Source: Rhizomys pruinosus (Eukaryota > Chordata > Mammalia > Rodentia > Spalacidae). Taken from it: a stretch of 64,000 nucleotides of DNA. Where the stretch lies: the NCBI GenBank assembly GCA_009823505.1, contig VZQC01007061.1, positions 613,774 through 677,773 on the forward strand, in the 5' to 3' direction. A program made the translations under genes and the position numbers. This document shows positions 11,779-22,494 of the stretch, in pieces. Each line of letters opens with the position of its first letter. Position 1 is the stretch's first letter. The notes under the pieces are model-generated. The model was given only the letters and a program-made list of their open reading frames with translations, searched no databases and was not told the DNA's origin.

Positions 11779-11982
11779 AAATATTTTATTTATATTTTAT
11801 GTGTATGAGCGTTTTGCCCGCATGTATGTAAGTGCACCCACATGTTGTACAATGCCTGTGGAGGTCAGAAAAAGCTACCAGGTCCCCTGCAACTGAAGTT
11901 ACAGAAGGTTGTTAGCCACCAGGTGGGTGCTGGGAATAAGAGCAGCCAATGCTCTTAACTGGTGGGCCATCTTTCCAGCCCC
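11779..11982 (-). mobile_element. B2/B3-type SINE, old
   Basis: TTTTATGTGTATGAGCGTTTTGCCCGCATGTATGTAAGTGCACCC through GGGCCATCTTTCCAGCCCC. It lacks the 17-bp duplication. Confidence 0.88.
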
Positions 11983-12009
11983 TTAAGTTTTTCTTGAAAT
12001 GCAGGTCTA

Positions 12010-12096
12010 CAGCACTCAAGATGCTGAAGCAGGAAGATAGCTGACTTTGAAGTCAGCCCAGGTTACAGAATGACCTATCTCAAAAAAAAAAAGTCA
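12010..12096 (+). mobile_element. B1-like fragment, old
   Basis: CAGCACTCAAGATGCTGAAGCAGG through ATGACCTATCTCAAAAA resembles a decayed B1 without its 5' end. Confidence 0.5.
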
Positions 12097-12159
12097 AAGA
12101 AAATGGGCAACAGAGGACGATTGAAACTGATATTCTACTTACATGACATCTAACTTTTA

Positions 12160-12390
12160 TTTTCTTTGATTTTTTTTATTTATTATTTTTCATGTGTATG
12201 AATGTACTGTCTGCATGTAGGTTGGTGCACCTGTGTTGTGCAATGCCGAGGAGGTCAGAAGAGGGCATCGGATTCCCTGGAGCTGGAGTTAAAGACGGTT
12301 CTCAGCTGCCATGTGGGTGCTGGGGATCGAACCTGGGTACTCTGCAAGAGCAGTTGGTGCTCTTAACCGCTAGGCCATCTCTCCAGCCCC
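12160..12390 (-). mobile_element. B2/B3-type SINE with target-site duplication
   Basis: Full antisense copy with a single internal unit (GATTCCCTGGAGCTGGAGTTAAAG). The 15-base direct repeats GACATCTAACTTTTA lie at 12145-12159 and 12391-12405. Confidence 0.95.
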
Positions 12391-12622
12391 GACATCTAAC
12401 TTTTAAATAAAACCACCCAATTCTCATTTTTCCATCAGGCAACCAAGTATGATCTGTGACTATATTAGTCTTACATGGAATTCAAATTTCAAGTTCATCA
12501 AAAATAAAACTGCCATGTTTTACACCTTTTGTAGATGTTGATACTCTAAAAATGGAGAGGGAATAGCTATTATTCAAACTATATTTTATTTATTTAGTAT
12601 GGTATTTAATAAATAATTCCAT

Positions 12623-12723
12623 GGGCTGGAGAGATGGCTTATTGGTTAAGAGCACTGACTGCTCTTGCAGAGGACCCAGGTTCGATTTCCAGCACCCACA
12701 TGGCAGCTAAGAACCATCTTTAA
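12623..12723 (+). mobile_element. B2/B3-type SINE head, fused to B1
   Basis: The head, A box and B box (GGTTCGATTTCC) are present up to AACCATCTTTAAC, where the element stops and a B1 begins at once. The same junction recurs at 45861-46100. Confidence 0.9.
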
Positions 12724-12895
12724 CCCAGGTGTGGTGGTGCACACCTTTAATCCCAGCACTTGGGAGGCAGAGGCAGGTGGATCTCTGTGAGTTCAAGGCC
12801 AGCCTGGTCTATATAATGGGTTCCAGGACAGCGGGAGCTACAGGGAGACCCCATCTCAAAAAGACCAAAACAACAACAACAACAACAAAACCAAT
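12724..12895 (+). mobile_element. B1 SINE, 3' half of a B2-B1 composite
   Basis: CCAGGTGTGGTGGTGCACACC through GAGACCCCATCTCAAAAAGACC with an (AAC)n tail. No poly-A separates it from the preceding B2 head. Confidence 0.93.
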
Positions 12896-13078
12896 TCCTG
12901 AAACGTTTTCTAACCATTAGTGACTCTTTTGTTAAAACACACAGGATTGCTACTGCTGGACACTATTGTTGTTTTCTATTTTTTTGCAAAATGACAAGAT
13001 TCAAAGAGATAATTTCCTGTATAAGTAGTGATATGCCTTTGGAACTGTCATTAATCTCACAGTAAAAGCCTATTTTCT

Positions 13079-13303
13079 GGGCTGGAGAGATGGCCTAGCA
13101 GTTAAGAGCGCCAACTGCTCTTGCAGAGGACCCGGGTTCAATCCCCAGCACCCACATGGCAGCTGAGAACCGTCTTTACTCCAGTTCTAGGAGAATCCAA
13201 CACCCTCTTCTGACCTCTACGGCTTTGCACAATATGGGTGCACCAACCTACATGCAGACAGTACATTCATACATATAAAAAATAAAATAAAATAAACTAT
13301 TTT
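13079..13303 (+). mobile_element. B2/B3-type SINE
   Basis: GGGCTGGAGAGATGGCCTAGCAG head through an AAAATAAAATAAA tail. Its left flank AAAAGCCTATTTTCTG reappears only after the next B1. Confidence 0.95.
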
Positions 13304-13458
13304 ATGCTGGGTGTGGTGGCATCTGCCTTTAATCCCAACATTCAGGAGGCAGAGGCAGGCAGCTCTCTGTGAGTTCAAGTCCAGCCTGGTCTACAGAGTG
13401 AGCTCTAGGCCAGCTGGGATGAAAAGGAAGACCCTGTCTTAAAAAGACCAAAAAAAAA
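13304..13458 (+). mobile_element. B1 SINE
   Basis: GCTGGGTGTGGTGGCATCTGCC through AGACCCTGTCTTAAAAAGACC. It follows the B2 tail directly, and the pair shares one target-site duplication (13064-13079 and 13459-13474). Confidence 0.95.
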
Positions 13459-13547
13459 AAAAGCCTATTATCTGACAGAGCTAACTAATCATTGAGACAT
13501 TTGTTCCCACTCTACATCATGATGGTACAATGGGTCTTTCTTTCTTT

Positions 13548-13701
13548 CCTTTTCTTTGGTATTTTGAGACGGGGTCTCCCTGTAGCCTCAGCTAGCCTGG
13601 AACTCACTTTGTAGACCAGGCTGGACTTGAACTCACAAAGATCCACCTGTATCTGCCTCCCAAGTGCTGGGATAAAAGGTGTGTACCACTACACCCAGCC
13701 T
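13548..13701 (-). mobile_element. B1 SINE
   Basis: TTTTGAGACGGGGTCTCCC through GTGTGTACCACTACACCCAGC. The short direct repeat CAATGGGT flanks it. Confidence 0.93.
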
Positions 13702-13857
13702 CAATGGGTACTTTAATCAAGTGTTCTCTGACTATACAGGGACACTAACACTCCAGTTTACTGGATAGAAGTTTTATTTATTTATTACCAGATGAGTTTG
13801 TATTTCTGAATGCATGGAAAACAGCATGAACTGACTCATCAGAAAATACAGTACTCA

Positions 13858-14020
13858 GCTGGGTGTGACAAAACACATTTTTAATCCCAGCATTCAAGAG
13901 GTAGAGGCAGGTGGATCTCTTTGAGTTCAAGGCCAGCCTGGTCTACAGAGTGAGTTCCAGGCCAGCTGGGGCTACAGAGAGACCCTGTCTCAAAAATACC
14001 AGGGGCTGGGGGGGGGGGTA
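13858..14020 (+). mobile_element. B1 SINE
   Basis: GCTGGGTGTGACAAAACACA through GAGACCCTGTCTCAAAAATACC, then a G-rich tail. The GTACTCA flanks match. Confidence 0.92.
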
Positions 14021-14456
14021 CTCATTAAAGAAGCTCTTTTCAATTGAATCTTGGTCTAGGAATTTTACTTCCAAACTTCTTCAAAGATTTGCAGGCCCCT
14101 GGTGAGGGAGGTTGAGCCTTCTAACTCTCCTAGATAACTCTGAACTGCTAGTTTCCATAGCGTTCACTCTAGAAAAAGTGGCCCCCATTTTCCTATTTCA
14201 TAATGACACGAGAAGACAAACCATAGACACACAACTTCTGCAAGGAGCCATCTAGTCCAAAGAGCAAAAAAGGAAAGCAATCCACAGCCCAATACATCTG
14301 GACTTCCCATTCAAAAGAAGCCAGGAAGTTTAAGCAACACATATACAGTTGCTGGTTTACTCAGTTTGAAGTGATAGCCCTTCCAAATACTACTTGAAAA
14401 AACTTTCAGTAAAAAATGTGAGGATTCTGATTCAAGCAACTCAAAACTGACAGCTA
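14021..14456. other. Unassigned intronic sequence
   Basis: No repeat, exon or RNA gene recognised. It ends at the duplicated target of the next SINE. Confidence 0.5.
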
Positions 14457-14470
14457 GAATCTTTATTCTT

Positions 14471-14732
14471 TTTTTTTAAGCTTTTTAAATTTTTTTATAT
14501 TTTATTTATTTATTTATGTGTATGAATGTACTGTCTACATGTAGGTTTGTCCACCCATGTCGTGCGATGCCGCGGAGGTCAGAAGAGGGTCTCAGATTCC
14601 CCTGGAACTGGAGTTCTCCTGGAATTGGAGTTTCAGACGGTTCTCAGCCGCCATGTGGGTGCTGGGGATCGAACCCTGGTCCTCTGTAAGAGCAGTCGGC
14701 GCTCTTAACCGCTAGGCTATCTCTCCAGCCCC
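14471..14732 (-). mobile_element. B2/B3-type SINE, young, with target-site duplication
   Basis: Antisense two-unit copy with an intact box B complement. The direct repeats GAATCTTTATTCTT lie at 14457-14470 and 14733-14746. It sits about 220 bases from the donor of Spop exon 4. Confidence 0.95.
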
Positions 14733-14929
14733 GAATCTTTATTCTTATAAATAGTAACAAGTGGAAAATTCAGATGCCCAACAACCTTGAAATCATAAGG
14801 TAGTTCAATCAGTCACATAAATAACATTTGTACAGAACCACTCCCCTTGGGGATTTTTCTCATTCCACATCCTTGATACAATACAATAAAGTCTACAATA
14901 CCCAACAGGTCTGGGAATTGCTAGTCTCA

Positions 14930-15364
<435 letters not shown>

Positions 15365-15382
15365 CTAAAAAATACCAATAAA

Positions 15383-15535
15383 GGCCAGGCATAGTATGAG
15401 GTTTGTGCCTTTGATCCCAAGGAGGCAGAGGTAAGCAATCTCTGTTGAGTTCCAGGCCAGAATAGTCTACATAGAAAAGTTCCAGGGGAATAGAGGCTAT
15501 ATATACAGAAAGACTCTGTCTCAAAAAATGAAAAA
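15383..15535 (+). mobile_element. B1 SINE, old
   Basis: GGCCAGGCATAGTATGAGG through AGACTCTGTCTCAAAAAATG with internal deletions. Confidence 0.8.
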
Positions 15536-15720
15536 CTACACCAACAAAAATACCAGCATAGGCTAATGAAGTTACAATATAGAACATCAGAAATCAAAAG
15601 AGGAAGAAAGTATTGCTTGATTTTCTTTTTCTCTCTCTCTCTCTTTTTATTTTTTTTTAAAGTCCTGGCCCCTTACCAGGAGACTGATCCAGTAAAACTA
15701 CTACTTAAGGGAAAACTACT

Positions 15721-15940
15721 TTTTTTTTTTTAACTTTTCATGTGTATGAGTGTACTGTCTGCATGCAGGTATGTGCACCTGTATCATGCAATCCTTTGGA
15801 GGTCAGAAGAGGGTGTCGGATTCCCTTGGAACCGGAGTTAAAGATGGTTCTTAGCCGTCATGTGGGTGCTGGAAATTGAACCCAAGTCCTCTGCAAGAGC
15901 AGTCAGTGCTCTTAACCTCTGAGCCATCTCTCCAATCCCA
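15721..15940 (-). mobile_element. B2/B3-type SINE
   Basis: Antisense single-unit copy ending GAGCCATCTCTCCAATCCC. The flanks AAAACT(A/G)CTTTT match on both sides. Confidence 0.92.
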
Positions 15941-15975
15941 AAAACTGCTTTTCTATACCAATCTGGGTCACCTTT

Positions 15976-16187
15976 TAAATATTTATTTATACTTTATGTG
16001 TATGATTATTATGCTTGCGTGTTTGTTAAGTGCATCCATGTTGTGCAGTGCCCTTAGGGGCCAGACAAGGATGTTGGATCCCCTGGAACTGGAGTTATGC
16101 ATAGATGTTAGCCACCATATGGGTGCTGGGAACTGGTACTCTGGAAGAGCACCTAATGTCTTAATGCTGAGTCATCTCTCTAGTCCC
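15976..16187 (-). mobile_element. B2/B3-type SINE, old
   Basis: ATATTTATTTATACTTTATGTGTATG through GAGTCATCTCTCTAGTCCC. The flanks (A)TCAC(C/G)TTTTAAA match. Confidence 0.88.
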
Positions 16188-16314
16188 TGGATCACGTTTT
16201 AAAAAGGAGCATTCACACCCTTATATTTCTGCAATTTCCTTTATACTCTTCTGCATAATTCATCTTTCTTCTCCTAAAATATTTTTGATGTTCCTCCATC
16301 TCTCTCAATCTCTC

Positions 16315-16443
16315 TCTCTGACAGTGTCTTCCTATAGCCCCAGTTGGCCTGGAACTCAATATGTAGACTAGGACGGCCTTAATCTCAGAGATCTGCCTGC
16401 CTCCTGAGTGTTGGGATTAAAGGCATGGAGCACCATGCCAGGC
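16315..16443 (-). mobile_element. B1 SINE
   Basis: GACAGTGTCTTCCTATAGCCCC through GGCATGGAGCACCATGCCAGGC. Confidence 0.88.
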
Positions 16444-16457
16444 TTATTAGATCACCC

Positions 16458-16600
16458 AGGCACTTGGCTCACACCAGTGAACAAGAAGCAAGCAGATCTC
16501 TTTGAGATGGAGGCCAGCTTGGTCTGTATAGCAAGTTCCAAGCCAGTTGGGGTTACAGTTACAGGGAGACTCTGTCTCAAACAAACAAAACAAAACTAAA
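16458..16600 (+). mobile_element. B1 SINE, 5'-damaged
   Basis: GCAAGCAGATCTCTTTGAG, GGCCAGCTTGGTCTGTATAGC and GGGAGACTCTGTCTCAAACAAAC are present. The 5' third is not recognisable. Confidence 0.75.
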
Positions 16601-17374
16601 TAATAAACAATTAAAAAGAAAAATAGAGGTACTGCATGGAAAAAGGACAGAGTAAAACTATTCTATGGAGGAGTGCTCTAAGCTAGGCTTCTAAATAGAG
16701 TTACAGATGCCAATCTGTTAAGGATGAATCAAAACCATATTTAGACTGAACTTAATAGGTTCAACTCAGTTAAGTTATAAATGTCATTAACTTAACTACA
16801 AGTACTTCAGATACTCTACCACACAGAATGCACAGGCCATATGTATCTTTATACATATAGGTCTTGCCAGTATTACAGCACCTCTCTCAGACAGGTGGTC
16901 TAACCCAGAGCCTCTCTACAGAGTACAGATGCCATATATATCACTATACAATATGCTAGAGGTGTGGATTTAAGTACAATGCCAAAGAACAAACATTTCT
17001 CAACACTTAGTAGTACACTGTTTACTGTACAGATAACAAATGCTAAATGAATTATCTCTTAGTGAGCTATCACAGCTATCAGACCTCAAACTGATAGTTC
17101 AGAGATATGTTTTGATCTTTACAGGGGACATAAGTTGTATCCTATAACTACCTGCTTTTTCTTCAAGATGACACTGACCCCGACCCCCGGATCATATTTA
17201 TTTTGCCACAGCCACTAGTGCAAGGAACCCAGACTTAACCTATTTGGTGCAGAAAGAATACAGTCTTGTCTATACAGTTAATTCAGAAGAAGCTTACAGA
17301 CTTGTTGGCAAGGAGTAGATACACCCATATTTACTTCAGGTACAAAGAAGCTACCAGCACAAGATGTCTACTAT

Positions 17375-17485
17375 ATTGGGTGTGGTGGTATATTCCTTTA
17401 ATCTCAACACTTGGGAGACAGAGATAGATCTCTGAGTTTCAGGCCAGCTAAGGCAACATGAGACCTTGTCTTTAACACAGAAAAT
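17375..17485 (+). mobile_element. B1 SINE, shortened
   Basis: TGGGTGTGGTGGTATATTCC through GAGACCTTGTCTTTAAC. The middle is deleted. Confidence 0.8.
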
Positions 17486-17595
17486 AGGTACAGTAGAAAC
17501 ATGGAGTGTGCAATCTAACAATGAGCCTCCTGGATGAAACTCATCACCCTAAATGCAAAAATATCTTCATTGTTTAAAGCAAACACTTTGTTTTG

Positions 17596-17800
17596 TTTTT
17601 AAAGACAGGGTTTTATGTAGCCCAGGTAGGCCTCAAACTCCTTATGTAGCACATCCATGTTCTGATTTCCTGCATTTATCTTCTGAGTGGTGGGATTTCA
17701 GGCATCTACCATCATGCCCAGTTTATGAATGCTGGAGGTGGAACCCAGGTCTTCATGCATGCTAGGGCAAGTAGTCTACCAACTGAGCTACATTCCCAGT
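17596..17800 (-). mobile_element. ID+B1 composite SINE (B1-dID/B4-like)
   Basis: An antisense B1 part (AAGACAGGGTTTTATGTAGCCC...CTACCATCATGCCCAG) is followed by an antisense ID part (GTGGAACCCAGGTCTTCATGCATGCTAGG...ACTGAGCTACATTCCCAG). Confidence 0.75.
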
Positions 17801-17973
17801 CTAAAAAGCAGGCAATTTAGAAGTTAAGATTTTATGTTAGAATCTCAATTTGTTTTTCTTAAAAAAACTAGAAAATCTACTGGTATTTATCCTTTCCCCA
17901 CACACAGATACAGCTGAGTGGCCACCAGCCCTTTTGATATGTTTGCATGTATCTATGTATACACATACATACT

Positions 17974-18052
17974 ACAGTGCTAAGGATCAGGCCCAGTACC
18001 TCACCCACACCAGAACAGAATTCTGCCACTGAATTATATTCCCAGTCCTCTA
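17974..18052 (-). mobile_element. ID-like SINE, old
   Basis: GTGCTAAGGATCAGGCCCAGTACCTCACCC through CACTGAATTATATTCCCAGTCC is the degraded antisense ID pattern. Confidence 0.6.
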
Positions 18053-18084
18053 ACACTCTCAAAAAATTTTAAATCACTCTTTTT

Positions 18085-18229
18085 TGTTGTTTTTTGAGAT
18101 GGGTCTCCCTGTAGCCCCAGCTGTCCTGGAACTCACTCTGTAGAGCAGGCTGGCCTTAACCTCACAGAGATCCACCTGCCTCTGCCTCCCCAGTGCTGAG
18201 ATTAAAGGTGTGCTCCACCATGCCCGGCT
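18085..18229 (-). mobile_element. B1 SINE with target-site duplication
   Basis: TTTTTTGAGATGGGTCTCCC through GTGTGCTCCACCATGCCCGGC. The repeats TTAAATCACTCTT flank it at about 18069 and 18229. Confidence 0.94.
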
Positions 18230-18242
18230 TAAATCACTCTTA

Positions 18243-18402
18243 ATGTGGGTGTGGTGGCACATACCTTTAGTCCCAGCTCTCAGGAAGGAGAGGCAAGTGG
18301 ATCTCTGTGAGACTGGGGCCAACGTGGTCTACAATAGCAAGTTCCAGGCCAGCTGGGACTACAGAGGGATCCTATTTCAAAAAGAAAAAAAAAAAAAGAA
18401 AA
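18243..18402 (+). mobile_element. B1 SINE
   Basis: GTGGGTGTGGTGGCACATACC through GGATCCTATTTCAAAAAG and an A-rich tail. It lies head-to-head with the B1 just before it. Confidence 0.9.
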
Positions 18403-18411
18403 AAAATCCTA

Positions 18412-18583
18412 TTTATTGTGTGTGTGCATGTATCCATATGTGGGTGCACATGCATCATGGCTCATGTACAGTCAGAGGACACAATGGGAGTTGACTCTCT
18501 CCTTCCACCATGTGAGTCCCGGGGATGAACCCAGGTTCCACAAGCCTGGCAGTAAGTTCCTTTACCCTCTGAATACAGGCCCT
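18412..18583 (-). mobile_element. B4-like SINE, old
   Basis: ATTGTGTGTGTGCATG...GTCAGAGGACA...CACCATGTGAGTCCCGGGGATGAACCCAGG follows the antisense B4 layout. Confidence 0.65.
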
Positions 18584-18724
18584 AACACTGGTTTTCATTT
18601 AGATAAAAGGATACTTGCTTCCCAAGCAGCATCATTCATACAGTATTATTTCTAGCACCTGGCCTCTTTATTCATTTATATCACCTTATATAGCTCAACT
18701 CACTGAATTATTTCAACAACCAGT

Positions 18725-18812
18725 AACTGTGTGTCGGGCACTATTCTAGGCACTGGGGATACAGTAAGAACAAAATAAAGTCCCTGCCTTCAGGAACTTA
18801 TATTCTGTAAGT
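18725..18812 (+). mobile_element. L2 LINE fragment
   Basis: CGGGCACTATTCTAGGCACTGGGGATACAG followed by AAAGTCCCTGCCTTCAGGAACTTATATTCT is the hallmark of the ancient L2 3' end. Confidence 0.8.
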
Positions 18813-18837
18813 ATCCCATTAAAACCAAGCAAAACGG

Positions 18838-19066
18838 GCTGGAGAGATGGCCTAGCGGTTAAGAGCGCCGACCGCTCTTACAGAGGACCCGGGTTCGATC
18901 CCCAGCACCCACATGGCGGCTGAGAACGGTCTGAAACTCCAATTCCAGGAGAACTCCAGTTCCAGGGGAATCTGAGACCCTCTTCTGACCTCCGCGGCAT
19001 TGCACGACACGGGTGCACAGACCTACATGCAGACAGTACACTCATACACAAAGAAAAAAAAAAAAC
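18838..19066 (+). mobile_element. B2/B3-type SINE, young, near exon 2
   Basis: GGGCTGGAGAGATGGCCTAGCGGTTAAG head, intact A and B boxes, two-unit body. The flanks ACCAAGCAAAAC and ACAAGCAAAAC match. It lies about 65 bases from the Spop exon 2 donor. Confidence 0.95.
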
Positions 19067-19128
19067 AAAAAAAAAAACAAGCAAAACAAGCAACTTAAAA
19101 CTTTTACAGCTAGAGGTATTCTTCCTCA

Positions 19129-19835
<707 letters not shown>

Positions 19836-19913
19836 CTGTGTGTAGCACCAACTCTCGGCTACAGGACCACTCGACATTTCTGCCGGAGGTGGAGGACTTG
19901 GAACCCTTGACAT
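19836..19913 (-). CDS. Spop: Spop coding exon 1 with start codon (codons 1-26)
   Basis: Read on the minus strand, CTGGCG-ATG starts a 26-codon segment, [20 protein letters not shown] followed by SWCYTQ, the known SPOP N-terminus. The segment is flexible and proline-rich and precedes the MATH domain. The exon ends CACACAG/GTAAGT, exactly in phase 0 with exon 2. The start is chosen because it gives the full conserved N-terminus. The second Met at codon 13 is in frame but would remove conserved residues. Two plus-strand open frames over 19652-19924 are shadows of this exon and its flank. Confidence 0.97.
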
Positions 19914-19978
19914 CGCCAGTTTGAAGGTTAGACTAGATTTCCAAAGTCAGGCAGCAAAGACTTCTGTTTTTCTTCACC
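19914..19978 (-). other. Spop: Spop 5' UTR portion of the first coding exon (inferred)
   Basis: The 65 bases before the ATG are exonic if the acceptor is GTCTGACCAG at 19979-19988, the nearest reasonable AG with a T-rich stretch upstream. This boundary is inferred from sequence alone. The promoter and non-coding first exon are not identified. Confidence 0.45.
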
Positions 19979-20147
19979 CTGGTCAGACCCAATAATCAAA
20001 GAAGATCCATTAGATTTTTGGCTTACTATCCTATTGTTTGATCTTCTAAAAGACTGGAAACTTCTAGCCTGTCTGAAATGCTGTATCCTGATTTAAACAT
20101 TAACTTCAGAGAAGACCAGTTAGTCTCCCTATCAAAATTACATTACT

Positions 20148-20325
20148 GGCAGGGCGTGGTGATGCATTCTTTTAATCCCAGCATGCAGAGGCAGAGACAG
20201 AAGCAAAAGAGGCAGAGGCAGAAGAGGCAGAAGGATATCTCTGTAAGATGGAAGCCAGTATGGTCTATATATGGAGTTCCAAGTCACCCAGGGCTACATG
20301 GTAAGAGCCTGTCTCAAAAAACACC
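20148..20325 (+). mobile_element. B1 SINE with internal GAGGCAGA expansion
   Basis: GGCAGGGCGTGGTGATGC through AGAGCCTGTCTCAAAAAACACC. The GAGGCAGA motif is repeated several times (20189-20231), lengthening the middle. Confidence 0.85.
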
Positions 20326-20896
20326 AAATAAACGAACTCAATATATTGCAGCACATCTATGAAAAAGCTGTCTGGAGAAGAGCCAACATGGTTAACACTA
20401 GACACAACTTGCCGAAGGCAACTTCCCTTAGGGCACAAACACTCCACTACTATTGGAAACGACCTTGTTTCCCAGATCTCCTTCCATACTTCACAGCAAA
20501 CATACAAGCAGCCTTCTTTTGGTTCTGACTCCTCTGGCCCCTGCTCTCTTGGAAAGCAGCACTTTATTTTAGATGTGTTCCTTTCTCTGTAGAATCAAAT
20601 CACTCCCACTTGACTTTCTAGATTTTTCTTGTTCTCTCTGCTAATCATTCCTCAGCCTCTTTTATTGGAGTTTCTTCTCTCCTTGTTACTCCCCATGGCT
20701 TACTCCTCATTTTCTCATCTACAGTTTCCTTTTGGCAGTCATACCCATCCCAACAGTATCAAAGCTCTGCCCTTACACAAACATTTCCAAGTCTCTCACA
20801 CACTCTCTTCCCCAGATCATTTTCAAATAACTGCTATATATCTCAATGTGATGACCCTACTAACAAATTGAATCCAATTCAAAAATTTAAGTCACG
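20326..20896. other. Unassigned sequence
   Basis: T/C-rich in part (20580-20870). No repeat family or exon recognised. The open frames here (for example 20629-20871) show no known protein. Confidence 0.5.
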
Positions 20897-21080
20897 GCTG
20901 GTGAACCAGTGAGATGATTCAGCAGATAAAAGGTGCTTACCACAAAGCCTGGTGACCCACATTTGATCCTTGGACCCCACACAGTAGAAGAAAAGAACAA
21001 ACTCCTACAAAAGTATCTTCTGACGCATGCCCCTCTCCCAAGCACAAAATATATAAATGTAATAAAAAAAATTTAAATAC
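20897..21080 (+). mobile_element. B3/B4-type SINE, old
   Basis: GCTGGTGAACCAGTGAGATGATTCAGCAGATAAAAGGTGCTTACC, GACCCACATTTGATCCTTGGACCC, TCTTCTGACG and an A-rich tail keep the tRNA-derived SINE order. Confidence 0.75.
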
Positions 21081-21088
21081 AAGTCAAG

Positions 21089-21236
21089 ACAGGCACGGTG
21101 GTGCATGCCTTTAATCCCAGCACTCAGGAGACAGAGGCAGGTGGATCTCTGTGAGTTCAAGGCCAGTCTGGTCTACATAATTGAGTTCCAGGCCAGCTGG
21201 GGCTATAGAGAGACCCTGTCTCAAAAAGACCTAAAC
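21089..21236 (+). mobile_element. B1 SINE
   Basis: GACAGGCACGGTGGTGCATGCC through GAGACCCTGTCTCAAAAAGACC. Flanks AAATACAAGTCAA and AAATATAAATCAA match. Confidence 0.93.
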
Positions 21237-21412
21237 AAAATATAAATCAAAAGGCACAAAATTGCAGATACCTGGGATGAACACAGGAATCCCACACATT
21301 GTTGGTGAGACAAAATCAGGAAGTAAATTGTATATAGGAAATCTGGCTGTGTCTACCTAGCAAAATTGAAACTAAAATAACAGGACTTAGAACTCCCACA
21401 TGGCACAAAGGA

Positions 21413-21580
21413 TATCAAGTTTGGAATGCATCAGAATCGCCTCTTTAAGAAGATTGCTGGCTCTATCCTAGAGCTTCTGATGCAGAAGTTTGAGGTGAGC
21501 CCGAGACTGCATTTCTATCAAGATCCCAGGTGATGCCAATGTGCTGGTCCTGGAACCCCACTGAGAACCAGCACCCTAGA
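21413..21580 (+). mobile_element. MER5-like hAT DNA transposon fragment
   Basis: GGAATGCATCAGAATCGCC, TTCTGATGCAGAAG, GCATTTCTATCAAGATCCCAGGTGATGCCAATG, CTGGTCC and CTGAGAACCAGCA follow the MER5A order. This is an ancient non-autonomous element shared by placental mammals. Confidence 0.82.
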
Positions 21581-21911
21581 GAAACTGCACTCAGGTGGAA
21601 GAAAACAGGAGTGGTGAATGTGGCAGAGTAACAATGAAAAGCTAGAAAGTAAAAATTCTTTAACAGGAACAGGTATGTAATTGGATTAGTTCTATATTTT
21701 TATTTTTTTTTATTTTTTTTATTTAAAATGATAAACTATATCTGTAACACACCATGATCATCAAATACAATCCCAATGAAAACAAGTTTTGAAATGACAA
21801 CTGCAGTATATTATTTATGAAAATTTAAGTACTATTATAGATTATGCATGATATAGAAGTGAAACAACAAGAATAACAAAACCCCAACAAATTATGTTAC
21901 CAGTTTTATGG
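21581..21911. other. Unassigned sequence
   Basis: AT-rich DNA with a T run at about 21696-21722. No repeat family is recognised. Confidence 0.45.
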
Positions 21912-21928
21912 AAAAAATAGAGATTGGA

Positions 21929-22435
21929 ATAAGTGGTAGGTTAATTCTAGATCCCGTTAAGGGATTCACATTATAACAGCATGGTTGCTTTCAGGTAAAA
22001 AGAAAAATATATATAATCTAATATTTTTAAATATATAATTTAATAATTTTATATAATAAAACATATTAACATTGCTCAGTTTGCCCTACTACTAGGTATT
22101 TGGTGCTGGCATCCACAAATGAGGGATACCATTCACCAAATTAAAGGGGAAAAATGTGAATTCCTAAACATGTTGTGGACTTAACATACAGTTTACTTTC
22201 AGAAGTCGTAATTTTGGTATATGTGTGATATACATATATGCATATTTTGGAGCAATACAAATTGGAGGGAAAAACAAAAGGACTGGGTCAAAGAACTCAA
22301 ACAATAATCCTCTGCATAGAAAAACTTTAAAAAGACTGAAAAAAAGATGCAAGACATGTATGGCAGAATGCATGAACTCGGATGGGGTAGGGGGCATGGA
22401 CAGAGAAATGTATGAATTGCACAAAAACTTCAATA
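21929..22435 (+). mobile_element. Unidentified retroposed sequence with AATAAA end and target-site duplication
   Basis: A segment of about 507 bases ends ACTTCAATAAA and is flanked by the direct repeat AAAAAATAGAGATTGGA (21912-21928 and 22436-22452), the signature of L1-mediated retroposition. Its last 280 bases have an inverted relative at 24905-25165. I do not recognise the source, which may be an L1 3' UTR or a cellular transcript. An open frame running through it into the next B1 is not convincing as a gene. Confidence 0.65.
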
Positions 22436-22494
22436 AAAAAATAGAGATTGGAAAGGAGGAAGATACTTTGTCATTTTTGTTGGAAAGTAAGCAC

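Noticed and set aside
18859..19041. Recurring open frame of about 60 codons (MYCLH...QCRGGQKR...RTRVLC pattern) seen at more than a dozen places
   Set aside because: It is always the antisense reading of the same young B2-type SINE. Recurrence reflects copy number, not a protein family.
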